Source: Gnetum montanum | Lineage: Eukaryota; Streptophyta; Gnetopsida; Gnetales; Gnetaceae | Length of the DNA: 64,000 nt | Assembly: GCA_015680685.1 (NCBI GenBank) | Contig: MNCI01027262.1 | Span: 834,586 to 898,585 of the forward strand | Direction: 5' to 3' | Shown here: one piece after another, positions 35,301-45,236 of the stretch | How the letters are laid out: each line of letters begins with the position of its first letter | Numbering within the stretch: the first letter of the stretch is position 1 | The notes under the pieces: model-generated | What the model was told of the DNA's origin: nothing | Seen by the model: only the letters and a program-made list of their open reading frames with translations | Database searches by the model: none | Translations under genes and position numbers: made by a program

Positions 35301-36364
35301 TGGACTAGGTGGGCAGCCCTAGGAAGCTGGAAGGCAGGAAGTGGTTGACTAACCGCTGGTTGAGCAGGGATCCCTACAGGCTGGGGGCCTTGCGAAGACC
35401 ACCATCCACCGGCCTAAGACGAGGGATTAATTCCTGCCTACTGTGCCGGATAATGGTATGTATATTGAGGCAACACCTGCAAAAATTGTGTCGCAGGTGT
35501 AACCGATGGCTGTGCACCGTACACCGCAGATGGGTATTGTTGTGTAGCAGGGTTGGTCCACTGACCTGTTGCAGGGTATTGTACAAAGGTTTGCTGTGGC
35601 ACAGTTATGGTATTTTGCTGAGTAGACAGAGGCGGGAACACTTGCGCTGAGCGAGTTTTCGGTACAGTGTGAGTCCGTACTTGAGGGATGAAATGAGACG
35701 CGGTGGTCACCGGGATCACCGCCGGAGTACTAAGCACCTGCTGCAACAGACCCACCTCTGTGTTATGGTGCGGTAGTTGCATTTGTAACCCAGACGGCTG
35801 CGCATTGGCAAGAAAAAAACTAGGGATGTGCATCTGCGTGGTCACGGCTGGGTCAAGAGAGGTTGCATCTCTATCAAAAGGGAACAACGGATTGTCTTGT
35901 GTGTGGGGTGTCAGAGTACGGAATGAGTGTTCCGACAGAGCCGCGAATTCGTCCTCTGCCTCTTCCTCCCGCTGGGGTTCTACCACTGGTTGTGAAGTCT
36001 GGCCTCTGGCCATGACCAACTGTGCCATAATTTCATGTTGGTGCTCGGTCAAGGGGATTATGTCATAGGCCGTTGGCTTAAAATCATAACCCCCTCGATG
36101 GAGCGCTTCAAAGTTTCGTTTTGCCTCCCGCTCGGCTTAGCTGAGAGCCAACCTCGCCTGGATCTTAACGCATATGAAATTGTATTCTTCAGGGGTTATG
36201 ACCGTGAAGATAGGCTCTTTCCCCTGAAGCCTCAATGATCAGCGCAATGGTCCCTGAGGTCCCGTCGCACCAGGAACTGGTCCTGTGGCCACCGTAGGAT
36301 TCACAGGCACAACACCCAGATTGGCAGCGACCATGGCGGTTGTGTTTGAGTAAAAAGCATCCAT
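32344..36364 (-). pseudogene. Element 1 gag and protease
   Basis: Gag starts at ATG 36364 (MDAFYSNTTAMVAANLG) and reads in one frame, with a few stops, to about 34108. It holds a Pro/Gln-rich region, then the capsid core with PPGMSLLHFTKYNGEGDP and LEELLTQFVTRFRYNMKPE. A Cys/His motif follows (Phe-Cys-Asp-Tyr-His-x-Met-Cys-Gly-His-Asp-Thr-Asp-Tyr-Cys). A one-base deletion near 34110 shifts the frame, and a second shift lies near 33490. The protease active site falls in the N gap (32752-33221), but its end, FNLILGRSWLAQLRA, is readable at about 32655-32700. Element 2 has the matching protease start. CAG to TAG and CGA to TGA changes account for several stops. Confidence 0.88.
32752..33221. other. 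Assembly gap of 470 N in the protease region
   Basis: The same interval in element 2 (about 44063-44297) is about 235 bp. Either element 2 has lost sequence or the gap length is not real. Confidence 0.8.
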
Positions 36365-36587
36365 TGATTAACGAAGTTGAGAGTGATTGATAATCGGATC
36401 TGAAAGCGAATGGCTGGCAACAAACGCACAAAAGGCTTTCTACCCTATAGGATTTCAAAGAAATCGTCCTTGTGACCGATCTATACCACGCGATTAACCG
36501 TAGACTTTCCTAGAGGTATTACATCTACGGTTTAGGGTATGGATCTCTAACAAGGTTACCCGAAATTTTCGGATCAGAGCCTGAAGG

Positions 36588-36604
36588 CCCTCCTTCTAGC
36601 GCCA
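36588..36604 (-). promoter_or_regulatory. Primer-binding site of element 1
   Basis: TGGCGCTAGAAGGAGGG on the minus strand, six bases after the 5' LTR, is the site where a host tRNA primes reverse transcription. The same 17 bases occur after the 5' LTR of element 2. I do not assign the tRNA with certainty; tRNA-Arg is reported for several Tat elements. Confidence 0.85.
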
Positions 36605-36610
36605 GAAAAC

Positions 36611-38021
36611 TGTAACAACAGAAAACGTCGGCAGCTGGAAATACCGACCGATATTCCGGCGTACGCAGTTTTAACCACGGATCCACGTGAGGGCTAAGCT
36701 GGAAAAACGAATCCACGGTGCCCTGAACGGTCTTGTCGATCAGACAGGGACTTACGGGTTAGTAAAACGATGAGAATTACGCGGAGAGAAAGCGATCTGT
36801 TTCGAAGAATGGTAAAACAAGGGGAAAACGATGTAGTTGGATTGCAACGGCGATAATGCTAAACACGATAAGAAGAGGTTGACATAAGAAGCTCGAAGCC
36901 TCAAGATCTGCGCTTTGACTTACAAATGTATATTTCGTATGAGAAATTACACTGGGGAATCCCCGATTACAGGATGTGAAACAAGCACGAAACAACAAGC
37001 AAAACGGTCTAAACAGAAGTCTGATCTACCTCGTGGGCTAAGCTGAGATGCAAGGTGGGCCAAGCTTTGACGTCTACCGATCAACTGTTTCTGATTGATA
37101 GAGTCTTTTCAGCAGAAAGATTACTCCCGTCACCGGTGCTCAAATCGAACTGTGCTCTGCTTCGGCTGTAAGGTGATGATGTCCACAATTTCCAAAGTGT
37201 TGTTCTCTGTATCTCTGCTCCAAAGTGCTAAGTGCTCTGGTGCTCAGAAATATGCTATTTGCTTCTCTGATTTGCCAACCCGAATTTTTGCCCCCCTGTA
37301 TCTTTATTAACTGGGGTATTTATAGGCCCCGACGCTTCGTGGAAAATGCGTAACCCTGATGATGTGAGTCCCGGATATTGCGGGCCCTGCTGGCATGATC
37401 TTTTAAGTCAGACTGTGACTATGCACAATACGCTTGTTTGCGTGTTGTGCGTGTGAAGAGTAGGCACATGCTGAGCGTACTTTAGGCTGCATTCAAGCTA
37501 TATTACGCTCATTTGCGTTGCGTTGCATGTATGAGCGTAATCTGGAGTAAAAGCCATAAGCTCAAAATTGTTTTACGCTCACTACGCAACTAAGCGTAAC
37601 GAAGCATGGATAGTGTGCAACTTACGCTCGCTACGCACCCGTGCGTAATGAAGCGTAAATCATGCGTGGTTTACGCTCGCTAAGCAGCTGCGCGTGATGA
37701 AGCGTAAACAATATATAAGTTACGCTCACTACGCAGCTGCGCGTGATGAAGCGTAAACAATGTACAACTTGACAACATACGCCATTGTACGCACTGCCGC
37801 GTAGCGAGTGTAAAGACAAGTTATCCATGTACTGCAAGAAAAAATGCCAACCTGTTGTGCTTTTCTGAACTCTGCCTACGACTGTCTTGAAGCTTATTAT
37901 GCTCATTACGTTGCCGTGCGTAATAGAGCGTAAACCTATCTTTTGAACCAATCTGATGCACGTTTTTGCTGGAATTGCGAATCTTTGCCTGAGGCCGACT
38001 CGTAATTTTCACGGTGTTTCA
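36611..38021 (-). mobile_element. Element 1 5' LTR (1,411 bp)
   Basis: On the minus strand it starts TGAAACACCGTG at 38021 and ends TTGTTACA at 36611. The U3 part (about 37430-37940) is rich in GCGTA/TACGC motifs arranged as short inverted repeats, for example TTACGCTCACTACGCAGCTG. It would promote element transcription to the left. Confidence 0.9.
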
Positions 38022-38026
38022 TTAGT

Positions 38027-38100
38027 GTCAACAACCAACACACTATGGTACAGATGTTTAGATACCTTTGATGTGTATAGTATGATGTATTAAGTGAGTG
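38027..38100. other. 74-bp host spacer between two elements
   Basis: This is the only host sequence between the TSD of element 1 (38022-38026) and that of element 2 (38101-38105). It has no recognisable feature. The two 5' LTRs face away from each other across it. Confidence 0.85.
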
Positions 38101-38105
38101 CATAA

Positions 38106-39401
38106 TGAAACACCGTGAAATTTCGAAACCTCGATTATTCACCAAAGTCTTGAAGTTTAGACAAGGATTTCCACATGTGCAACGTCAAGACATTCAAGCG
38201 ATGGAAGCACTGACAACAGTTGCATATTTCAGCAGGTTTTCCTTTTTTTTTGGCTAAGGTCCTGGTATGCTATGCTACGCAGCTCAGCGTAGCAGACTTT
38301 AGCAGGACAGAATAGAACAAGGGATGTCCAGTGACAACACTTCAACTTTGCAAGTTAACCATGTTTCAAAGCCCTAACTTTTTGCGTGATATGCTGCATT
38401 ACGCTATGCAGCGTAGTGCAACGTAACGCAAGCAGCACAGTTGATACAGCCACAACAACAAGGATAACAAAATTTAAATAGTAGCAGTCATTACACCGCG
38501 ATACACTTTCCAACGTATTACAGCATAGCCACGGGGTGGTTACGCTATGCTACGCTTTAGAGCATGGCACAACGTAGCATCACAAGCTTCAGCTACAGCA
38601 CGGTAGGTCAACGACATTCTGTGGGCCTAGAACACATGTCATCTAAACCGTGTTCTTCTCCTAACCCTAATCCTATAAATGCTTCGACGAACAACACTCA
38701 AAGGGTTGGCTGATCGACTGGTTGGTGGATTTTGTTGGCTGGTTGGCAAAGAAAACAAGAATAGTTGGCAACAAAAGAAAGAGGTTAAAAATTTTGAGGC
38801 AGTTGATGAAATTTGGCAAGAGTATCGACAATGATAGAGAGAAGCTTTTTTTGGCCAGAGATTGCAAGCTAGCAAACATTTTGCTTCAAGCCTAACTCCC
38901 TTGCATCCAGATTGGCAAGTGAACAAGGTAGATTGGCCTTTTGCTTGTTTAATCTCTAGATAGCTTCTTGTTGGTGGTGGATAGTTCGTCCAAACCAGAG
39001 TCCGCTTGCAAATCCCTTTGTATTCATCATATTTGCCCATAAAATAGATCCCAGATCTCAAGATTGTGCATTTTCTAAATTCAATTCATTGCATCCTATT
39101 TACATTATCTTTACAGTTGTTTTGCACAGTTTACATCGTTTTCATTGCCTTCAAGATCCGATCTTGGAGTAGATCTCGTTTTCTCGTCATTTGGTATTAT
39201 GTTCTCACATGAAATCATTATCTCTTTATACAATCGGTAACGAATTTACTAACCAAGTAAGTCCCTGTTTGATCGACAAGACCGTTCAAGGCACCTTGGA
39301 TTTGTTTTCTCCAGCATGGCCCTTGCACGGATCTGGGATTGAAACTTTGTATACGAAAAGCTTCTCGGTGTTTCCAGCAATCGACATTTTTTGTCATTAT
39401 A
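38106..39401 (+). mobile_element. Element 2 5' LTR
   Basis: Starts TGAAACACCGTGAAA and ends GTCATTATA, where the final CA has decayed to TA; the 3' LTR keeps GTTACA. U3 holds several imperfect palindromes of ACGC/GCGT type near 38270-38580, such as TACGCTATGCAGCGTA. Confidence 0.88.
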
Positions 39402-39407
39402 GGTTTT

Positions 39408-39424
39408 TGGCGCTAGAAGGAGGG
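39408..39424 (+). promoter_or_regulatory. Primer-binding site of element 2
   Basis: TGGCGCTAGAAGGAGGG, six bases after the LTR, is identical to the site of element 1. Confidence 0.85.
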
Positions 39425-39662
39425 CCTGAACCTCCAATCTGCATTTCACGGGTAGTCCTGTAAGTTTTCTATACCCATTATCGACCAACGTAAATGTGAT
39501 ATCTCTATGGTTGTTTACGTGATCGTGTGGCACAAATCGGTCACTTCAACGATTCCTCTAGAATCCAGCAAAACAGAAAGCCCACGTTTGCCTTTAGCCC
39601 ACTTTTTCCTTTGTGATCTTTATCCCCATTAACATTACCTTCTAGCTGCATAGAGAATAGTT

Positions 39663-41242
39663 GTGAAAACTACCATCATTTTCACCGCTAGTGTTGAAAA
39701 CCCCTTAATGACACAGGTTACGCCTGTTGTTGTCGAGCCATCGACCAGTCCGGTGCAGCCATGCCAGTCCCTCAAGATTCAAAACAAAGAGCCTGAGGGG
39801 CATGCTCAGCGCACGGAACATTACAACTTCCTTTGTTCCAAACTTATGGCGAACCTACCTATGTACCCACGGGAACTCAAAGAAAAACTCGAACATGAGT
39901 TCATATACTGTAATGGGAAGGAATTCGTTTCTTCACCTAATGCTTCCATACCCCTGACGGACCAGTAATAGTGGATCTTGGATCAACTGTTAATAGCCAA
40001 GGCGTCAATGAAACAATGAGATGAGATGTTCTATGATGAAGCATTTCACGATGGGCAGGAGGACTTAGATTCCCACTCTGAGGTAGCAGTCACGCTAGCT
40101 TTGTTATGGCTCCTTCCTCCACAACGTCCCATGCAAATCCGCTTTTTATGATCACTACGCCTTTATTGTTGTCTACCGCTAACCATGTTGCGCATTTGTC
40201 ACATCAGCATTTTTTCTCTCCGACTCCCTTTCTGGATGTTATCCCTTCACAGTCCATTCCTCCGCAGCTATAGTCAACCAACCCATTGCATCGCGTACTT
40301 ACAACTACATTACCATATGTGCACACTGTACCAATTTCACAATTATACACAGCTTCTGTATCCATCCCGTATTTTGCTCCTGCTCCATCATCAACAGCAG
40401 GACCTACCCCTACTGCGTGATGGGCTCCAAATACATCACCCCCTATTGCACAACCTACACAGATCTCTTATTTTCCTCATCATCAACACCAGGTCCTGCA
40501 GGCGGTAAATCCAACTACAGGGTTACTATCTGTGCCACCGGCTATGCAAACAGCATATCTTATGGCATAATCAACAGTGGTCGCTCCGCCTCCACCACCT
40601 ACTGGGTGATGGATGACATAGGTAGCACCGCCCGTAGGGATAGTTCTGACAACGTCACCCACAAGCCATGCTGCTACTCCTATCCTGCCACCAGTCGTGA
40701 CTCCACCAGTTATTCCATAGCCAACCTCTTCATCCTTGAGTCTACATCAAGCCTTCCAGCTTATTCAAACCCTTACCAAAGAGGTTAAACGCCTCAAAGT
40801 TGTAGGTTCTAATACAGTACTAGTTATAGATTTCTACCATGACAATCCTATCAGTCCAGCAGTTCCCATCTTGTCATTACCTCCTAGGATGCCACTTCCC
40901 CATTTCACAAAATATAATGGGGAAAGTGATCCCAATGCTCATCTCATCACCTTCAAATCAGAGTCATTATTTCTACAACAATGGCCACATACCATTATCC
41001 ATGTTTTGCTATGTCCCTAACGGGTAAACCTTTGGATTGGTATCGTGCACTTCCACGCTCTTCCATCTCGACCTTGGAAGAGCTGCTAACTCAGTTCGTG
41101 ACTCGTTTTAAATTCAACCTGAAGCCAGAGGTCACACTGGACTAGTTAATGGGAGTTAAGTAGGATCTGCTCGAATCAATCCAAACATTTATACAACGGT
41201 GGAGCTCCACCTTGAATGAAATCCATGAGGTAATCACAGAAG
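39663..41242 (+). pseudogene. Element 2 gag, N-terminal part
   Basis: The N-terminal frame 39663-39968 is followed by a decayed linker rich in Pro, Gln, Ser and Thr. The capsid core then reads from about 40736, with KEVKRLKVVGSNTVLVIDFY, MPLPHFTKYNGESDPNAHL, LEELLTQFVTRFKFNLKPE and TFIQRWSSTLNEIHE. These match element 1 gag residue by residue over long stretches. Stops and frameshifts interrupt it (for example near 41020, 41143 and 41160). The frame is cut at 41242 by a solo LTR and continues at 42536. Confidence 0.85.
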
Positions 41243-41247
41243 CCCAT

Positions 41248-42530
41248 TGTACCGTCCGAAATCATCGGTCTCCGGCTAGAAAGAAACAGAAACTAGGGGA
41301 TCACAGGACATGCACAGAAGACCCTACCCTCGCCTGAGGGTGAGCTAGAATGAACGAAGGTAGATTACCTTGAGTGGCCCGCACGCGGATCAGGCAAGGA
41401 TTTCCTCAAACGTACACCGAGGTGTTATACGTTGGGTTATACGTAAATGGCATGAAAGATACAAAACAGAGCATAAACATCGTAAACGTAAGCATAAAAC
41501 AGCGTAAACAATGAACATGCAAGGATTAATGCAAACTGTTATAGATTTTAGGAAGAAAATGTAACAATGGCATTTCAAAATGAGAGTACAATGCACCGGT
41601 CTAACGTAGTTGTGGATTTGACACAAGGCAGATGAAAAGCCCCGGTGGATACAGGGATGACTGTGGGCTGGTTCACACTGTAGGCACAACATAGAGGTTG
41701 TATGCTCAGCGTATAGGGTTGTCCAACGTATAAGGTTCTCTGCACTGGTTCTCAATGTCTCTCTTTTTCTCTAGTTTGCTCCAAATTTTGCCAACCAACC
41801 TAGATCTAGTGAAAAATTGGGGCTTTTATACAGGTTTTGACATCAGACTCGGGTTGGGTGACACGTGGCAGGTTGACCGGGTGCAAAAGCGTAAAATTCA
41901 CAAGTGTAGAACATGTTACATTTGCTGGGCGTATACGCTGAGCGTATACGTTGGGCATGGAGGGTGTAGACTCTGGGCATATACGCTAGGCATGGAGGGC
42001 GTATACGCTGGACGAGCTGGGCGTATACGTTGGACGTGGAGGGCATATACACTGGACATGCTAGGCATATACGCTATGAATGCTGAGCGTATACGCTGGA
42101 GTGTTTACGCTGAAGGTTGCTAGGCGTATATGTTGGGGCGTATACGTTGATGGTTGCTGCCTTGTACCAAGTCTTATTCTGCAGTGCTGTTTCCATGCTG
42201 TCTTCGAGGATTGCATGCCGGGCGTATGCATCAGTCGTACAAGCTGAACGTACCTGTGAGGTGTGTACGCTGGTCGTGTATGCTGTGAACATCGGGCGTA
42301 TATGCTCTGAATGTGAACTTTGAGCGTATATGCTGGGCGTATACGCTGAGAATGTAGGCTTGGGCATATACGCTGGGCATATACGCTGAGAATGCATACT
42401 TAGTGAAAATTAAGCATCTGATCTTCAAAGTTTCCATGTTTGATACCAGATGTAGCCATGGTCGTCTGCGGGTTGCAGTGACTTGCTTCTTGTTGGAAAA
42501 GTACTAAGCTCAGAATTTTGTGGTGTTTCA
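41248..42530 (-). mobile_element. Solo LTR inserted in element 2 gag
   Basis: The segment starts TGTACCGTCC and ends GTGGTGTTTCA on plus, with a perfect TSD CCCAT at 41243-41247 and 42531-42535. Gag homology resumes directly after it. On the minus strand it starts TGAAACACCACAAAATT, close to the start of the element 1 LTR (TGAAACACCGTGAAAATT), so it belongs to a related Tat family in minus orientation. No internal region is present, as expected after recombination between two LTRs. Confidence 0.88.
41930..42395. repeat. GCGTATACGC palindrome array inside the solo LTR
   Basis: About twenty imperfect copies of 'gggcgtatacgctg' occur here, with spacers such as 'catggagg'. The core GCGTATACGC is a perfect 10-bp palindrome; many copies have CpG to TpG or CpA changes. 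The array occupies the presumed U3 part of the LTR. Confidence 0.85.
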
Positions 42531-42535
42531 CCCAT

Positions 42536-44060
42536 CTATTAGTAATTTTCAAGGGGTAAGTCAATGACTTAATTAAGTCTAAATTATATTACCTCACTCC
42601 CCGTTCCCTCAACCAAGCCTTTGCTCAAACTAAGAGCATCCAAGATGTGGCAAAGGCTAGTAAAGACCTGGCGTATGTGGCCTATAAAAATGCCTACAAC
42701 AAAAGAAAAGATAAGGGCAAGGCTGCAACAACAACGGTAGCAGCTATGGCTGAAGAGGCCAAAAAGAAAAATAACAACAAAAAGACAGCTACAGTGCCTA
42801 CTGAAGTTATAGCTAGCTTAAAGAATGTCAACCAGCAAAAAACATCGGCTCCTAAGACATCGCCTCAGCCGAAGCCTAATTTCGAGCACAAAGACCACTC
42901 AGAATATATGGCTCTACCTATTAAGCCTTTAGAACTTCTGAAGGAACTGCTAGGAACTGGTCACATTCAACACAAGAAGGTGTTCGAGGAGGCTCTAAAA
43001 TGCCATAGAAGGCATTGTGAGCTGCTCAAGAATCCCTCCTTGACCCTACCAAATGAACCATCAATTCATAAGAACTTCAAGCTAGACCGTTTCTACAAAT
43101 ACCACCAGTTGTGTGGTCATGACATAGATTACTATTGGGCGTTGAAAGATAACATTCAATGCATGATCGACCAAGGCAAGTTTATCCTCGATAGCAGTAG
43201 TCCAGTTTGTCCAAAAAATCAGTCTATGCACTTGTACGAAGACCCGTTGAATGCAAATAACGTAGGGTACACTATCAATGTGGTGGGTATGAATGGAAAT
43301 GGCCCAGCACTGTCACAACAACCCTTCATGTTGCGTGTGCCTCCTCATCCACCTCACGCAACAAACTTATCGACATCGACGGGCATGCTGCAGCAACAAC
43401 CCTTTGTCCTTGGAGTCCTACCTCAGACATCTATTCCACAGTCGATTGTCATTAAAGCCATGGCTCAGCCCATGCCAACACCTCAGGCACCTTTTGTCAT
43501 CAGGGTGCCAAAGTCATCAACTACTCTTGCTACATAGGGGCAAACGTCTAAATCAACGTCCCAACCTCAACCCACAAAGAGAAGAGAAAGGCGTGTGATA
43601 GATAAAATAGCCAAGGACTGCGTTATGCTGGGGTTTCCTAAGCCTACCCCTTTGGCCTTGGTGCCCTTAGCTCCTTCTTCCTCTGAAAAGGACAACGTTA
43701 CGCAGATGCGACCATCTTCACCCTGCCCACGAAAATACAGCCCTCAACCAAAAATCATTCCTCCCCAAGAGATCTATCTCCTAGGACAAATGGAAGAAGA
43801 GAAGGGCAACAAACAACCAGACCACAATTTTAAGTAAGTTAAGAAGGCTCTCAAACAAAAAAATACAATGTTGAGCCTATATGACTTGCTGATGACATCC
43901 TAATCGCATCGTGAAGCCATGGTTCACATGCTAACATCCGTACTGGTGGACAAAATCTTGTCAGCAAATGAAGAAGCAATCCATTCAATCATGCTTCCCT
44001 CCCCTACTGAATAACCATAGCCTTCCCAATTGACATTTCATGATGAGTCCATTAAGGATG
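42536..44060 (+). pseudogene. Element 2 gag, C-terminal part
   Basis: After the solo LTR the gag frame resumes. The readable part is SKLYYLTP and SIQDVAKASKDLAYVAYKNA, then a Lys-rich stretch. LLKELLGTGHIQHKKVFEEA and a Cys/His-type segment (Phe-Tyr-Lys-Tyr-His-x-Leu-Cys-Gly-His-Asp-Ile-Asp-Tyr-Tyr) follow, in which the last Cys of the element 1 motif is Tyr. A Pro/Gln-rich linker follows to about 43537, and then two further pieces to 44060. Open for 296 codons at 42647-43537, which is long for such an old element. Confidence 0.85.
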
Positions 44061-44077
44061 ACCCAGAAAAGGGTTAG

Positions 44078-44560
44078 GTGACAACAGCGTCCATGTTCAT
44101 CACTATCCAGGTTAGCCAGTATAGGATCTGGAGAGTATACGTAGATGACGGGGTCGTTGCCAATGTCATTCCGTTTTCCATGGTGGACAAACTGGGTTTG
44201 ATTGACCAGATCAACCCCATGATGACATCATGCTTGAAGTTGTTTAACAGGGCACAGGTGCAAGTTAAGGAAACTGTATAGATCAACTTTGTAGTAGGGG
44301 ATTAATTCCCCATAAATGCAATGTTCATCGTTGTTGAGGAGATGCCCAGCTTCAACCTAATCTTATGGAAGTCTTGGTTGGCTCAGCTAAGGGCTGTCTC
44401 ATCACCCATTCACCAAGAGATCCACTTGTCCTATGCAGGAGGGGAAGTGATCATCCACGGTGACAAGATGGCTCCTCAAGCTATCAACAATGTGGAGATG
44501 GAACAGGGTTCGGAGATTAAAATCCCCGAATACCAAACCCGTATCCCAATAGTTGAATAA
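44078..44560 (+). pseudogene. Element 2 protease
   Basis: The first half reads VYVDDGVVANVIPFSMVDKL, in the position of the Asp-Ser/Thr-Gly active site (here Asp-Asp-Gly). Stops near 44279 and 44303 separate it from the second half, FNLILWKSWLAQLRA, in which the conserved Gly-Arg of GRxWL is Trp-Lys. The part after that is almost identical to element 1. It supplies the protease start that lies in the N gap of element 1. Confidence 0.8.
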
Positions 44561-44817
44561 GATGACAAGTGGTCAATGAAATCTTGACTTGGGCACCCTT
44601 CTAGGGAGGGCATGATAGCGTAGAGGAGTGGTGTAACAAGCCTCCTCATCCATACACATCGCCAAATCTAAGAATGATCAAGAAGTAGCTGCAAAACTAA
44701 CAAACAAACATGTTAGCGTAACAGGTTACATCAGGTCCACATTGCTTACTATTACACTATTTACATTCTTTATCCTTTCATGTTACATCGTCTACTATTA
44801 TGCTTCTTCACTTCATC

Positions 44818-45085
44818 TGCCCAAAATGGCCTTAAACTAGTTACAGCTCGCTACGGCCTAAAACTGGTAATTCCGTTTATTTTCTTCCATGTGTGCTGGT
44901 CTAGCCCAAAATGGCCTTAAACTATCATGACCCAAAATGGCCTAACACTATCCCCAATTTGAAATAGCCTTAAACTATTGTCAGCCTAAAATGGCCTTAA
45001 ACTATCCCTAGCTCGAAATGGCCTTAAACTATCGCAGCCCAAAATGGCCTTAAACTATCGTCGGCCCGTAATGGCCTAAAACGTG
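44818..45085 (+). repeat. Array A of element 2: nine stem-loop modules
   Basis: About nine copies of GCCCAAAATGGCCTTAAACTA and variants. The stem is GCC...GGC or GGCC...GGCC around a 5-6 nt loop, followed by TTAAACTA. The array occupies the same site as array A of element 1: after protease and before the 3' end of the antisense gene. Confidence 0.9.
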
Positions 45086-45236
45086 TAACCTTTCTAACAA
45101 AGAATTTTTTGCATAAAAGACAAAATTAAAACTTTTCTTTTACAAACACCATTAAGTGATTTAAAATTACCAAAAACATTATTCTTTATTTCCTTTTGTT
45201 TATTACAACAAAAAATCCTTGACTAGTATTGCTACG

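Larger units (their letters stand above)
20802..38021 (-). mobile_element. Element 1: complete Tat-lineage Ty3/gypsy retrotransposon
   Basis: The element is bounded by LTRs of one family and flanked by a perfect 5-bp target-site duplication, TTAGT (20797-20801 and 38022-38026). In its own sense (minus) the order is 5' LTR, primer site, gag, protease, repeat array A, antisense gene, RT, RNase H, a second RNase H, integrase, repeat array B, polypurine tract, 3' LTR. The additional archaeal-type RNase H places it in the Tat lineage. By eye, the sequenced parts of the two LTRs differ at about 32 of 978 positions, nearly all transitions, so it is considerably younger than element 2. Two assembly gaps lie inside (21276-21524 and 32752-33221). 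Confidence 0.92.

Noticed and set aside
38639-39061. Minus-strand ORFs within the element 2 5' LTR
   Set aside because: Similar ORFs appear in the 3' LTR only because the LTRs are copies; the frame is not selectively kept and the position is in a promoter/leader region.
41930-42395. Minisatellite or short proteins with repeated Ala-Tyr-Thr-Pro units
   Set aside because: The repeats lie within a solo LTR with a clean TSD; the ORFs on both strands come from the palindromic unit.
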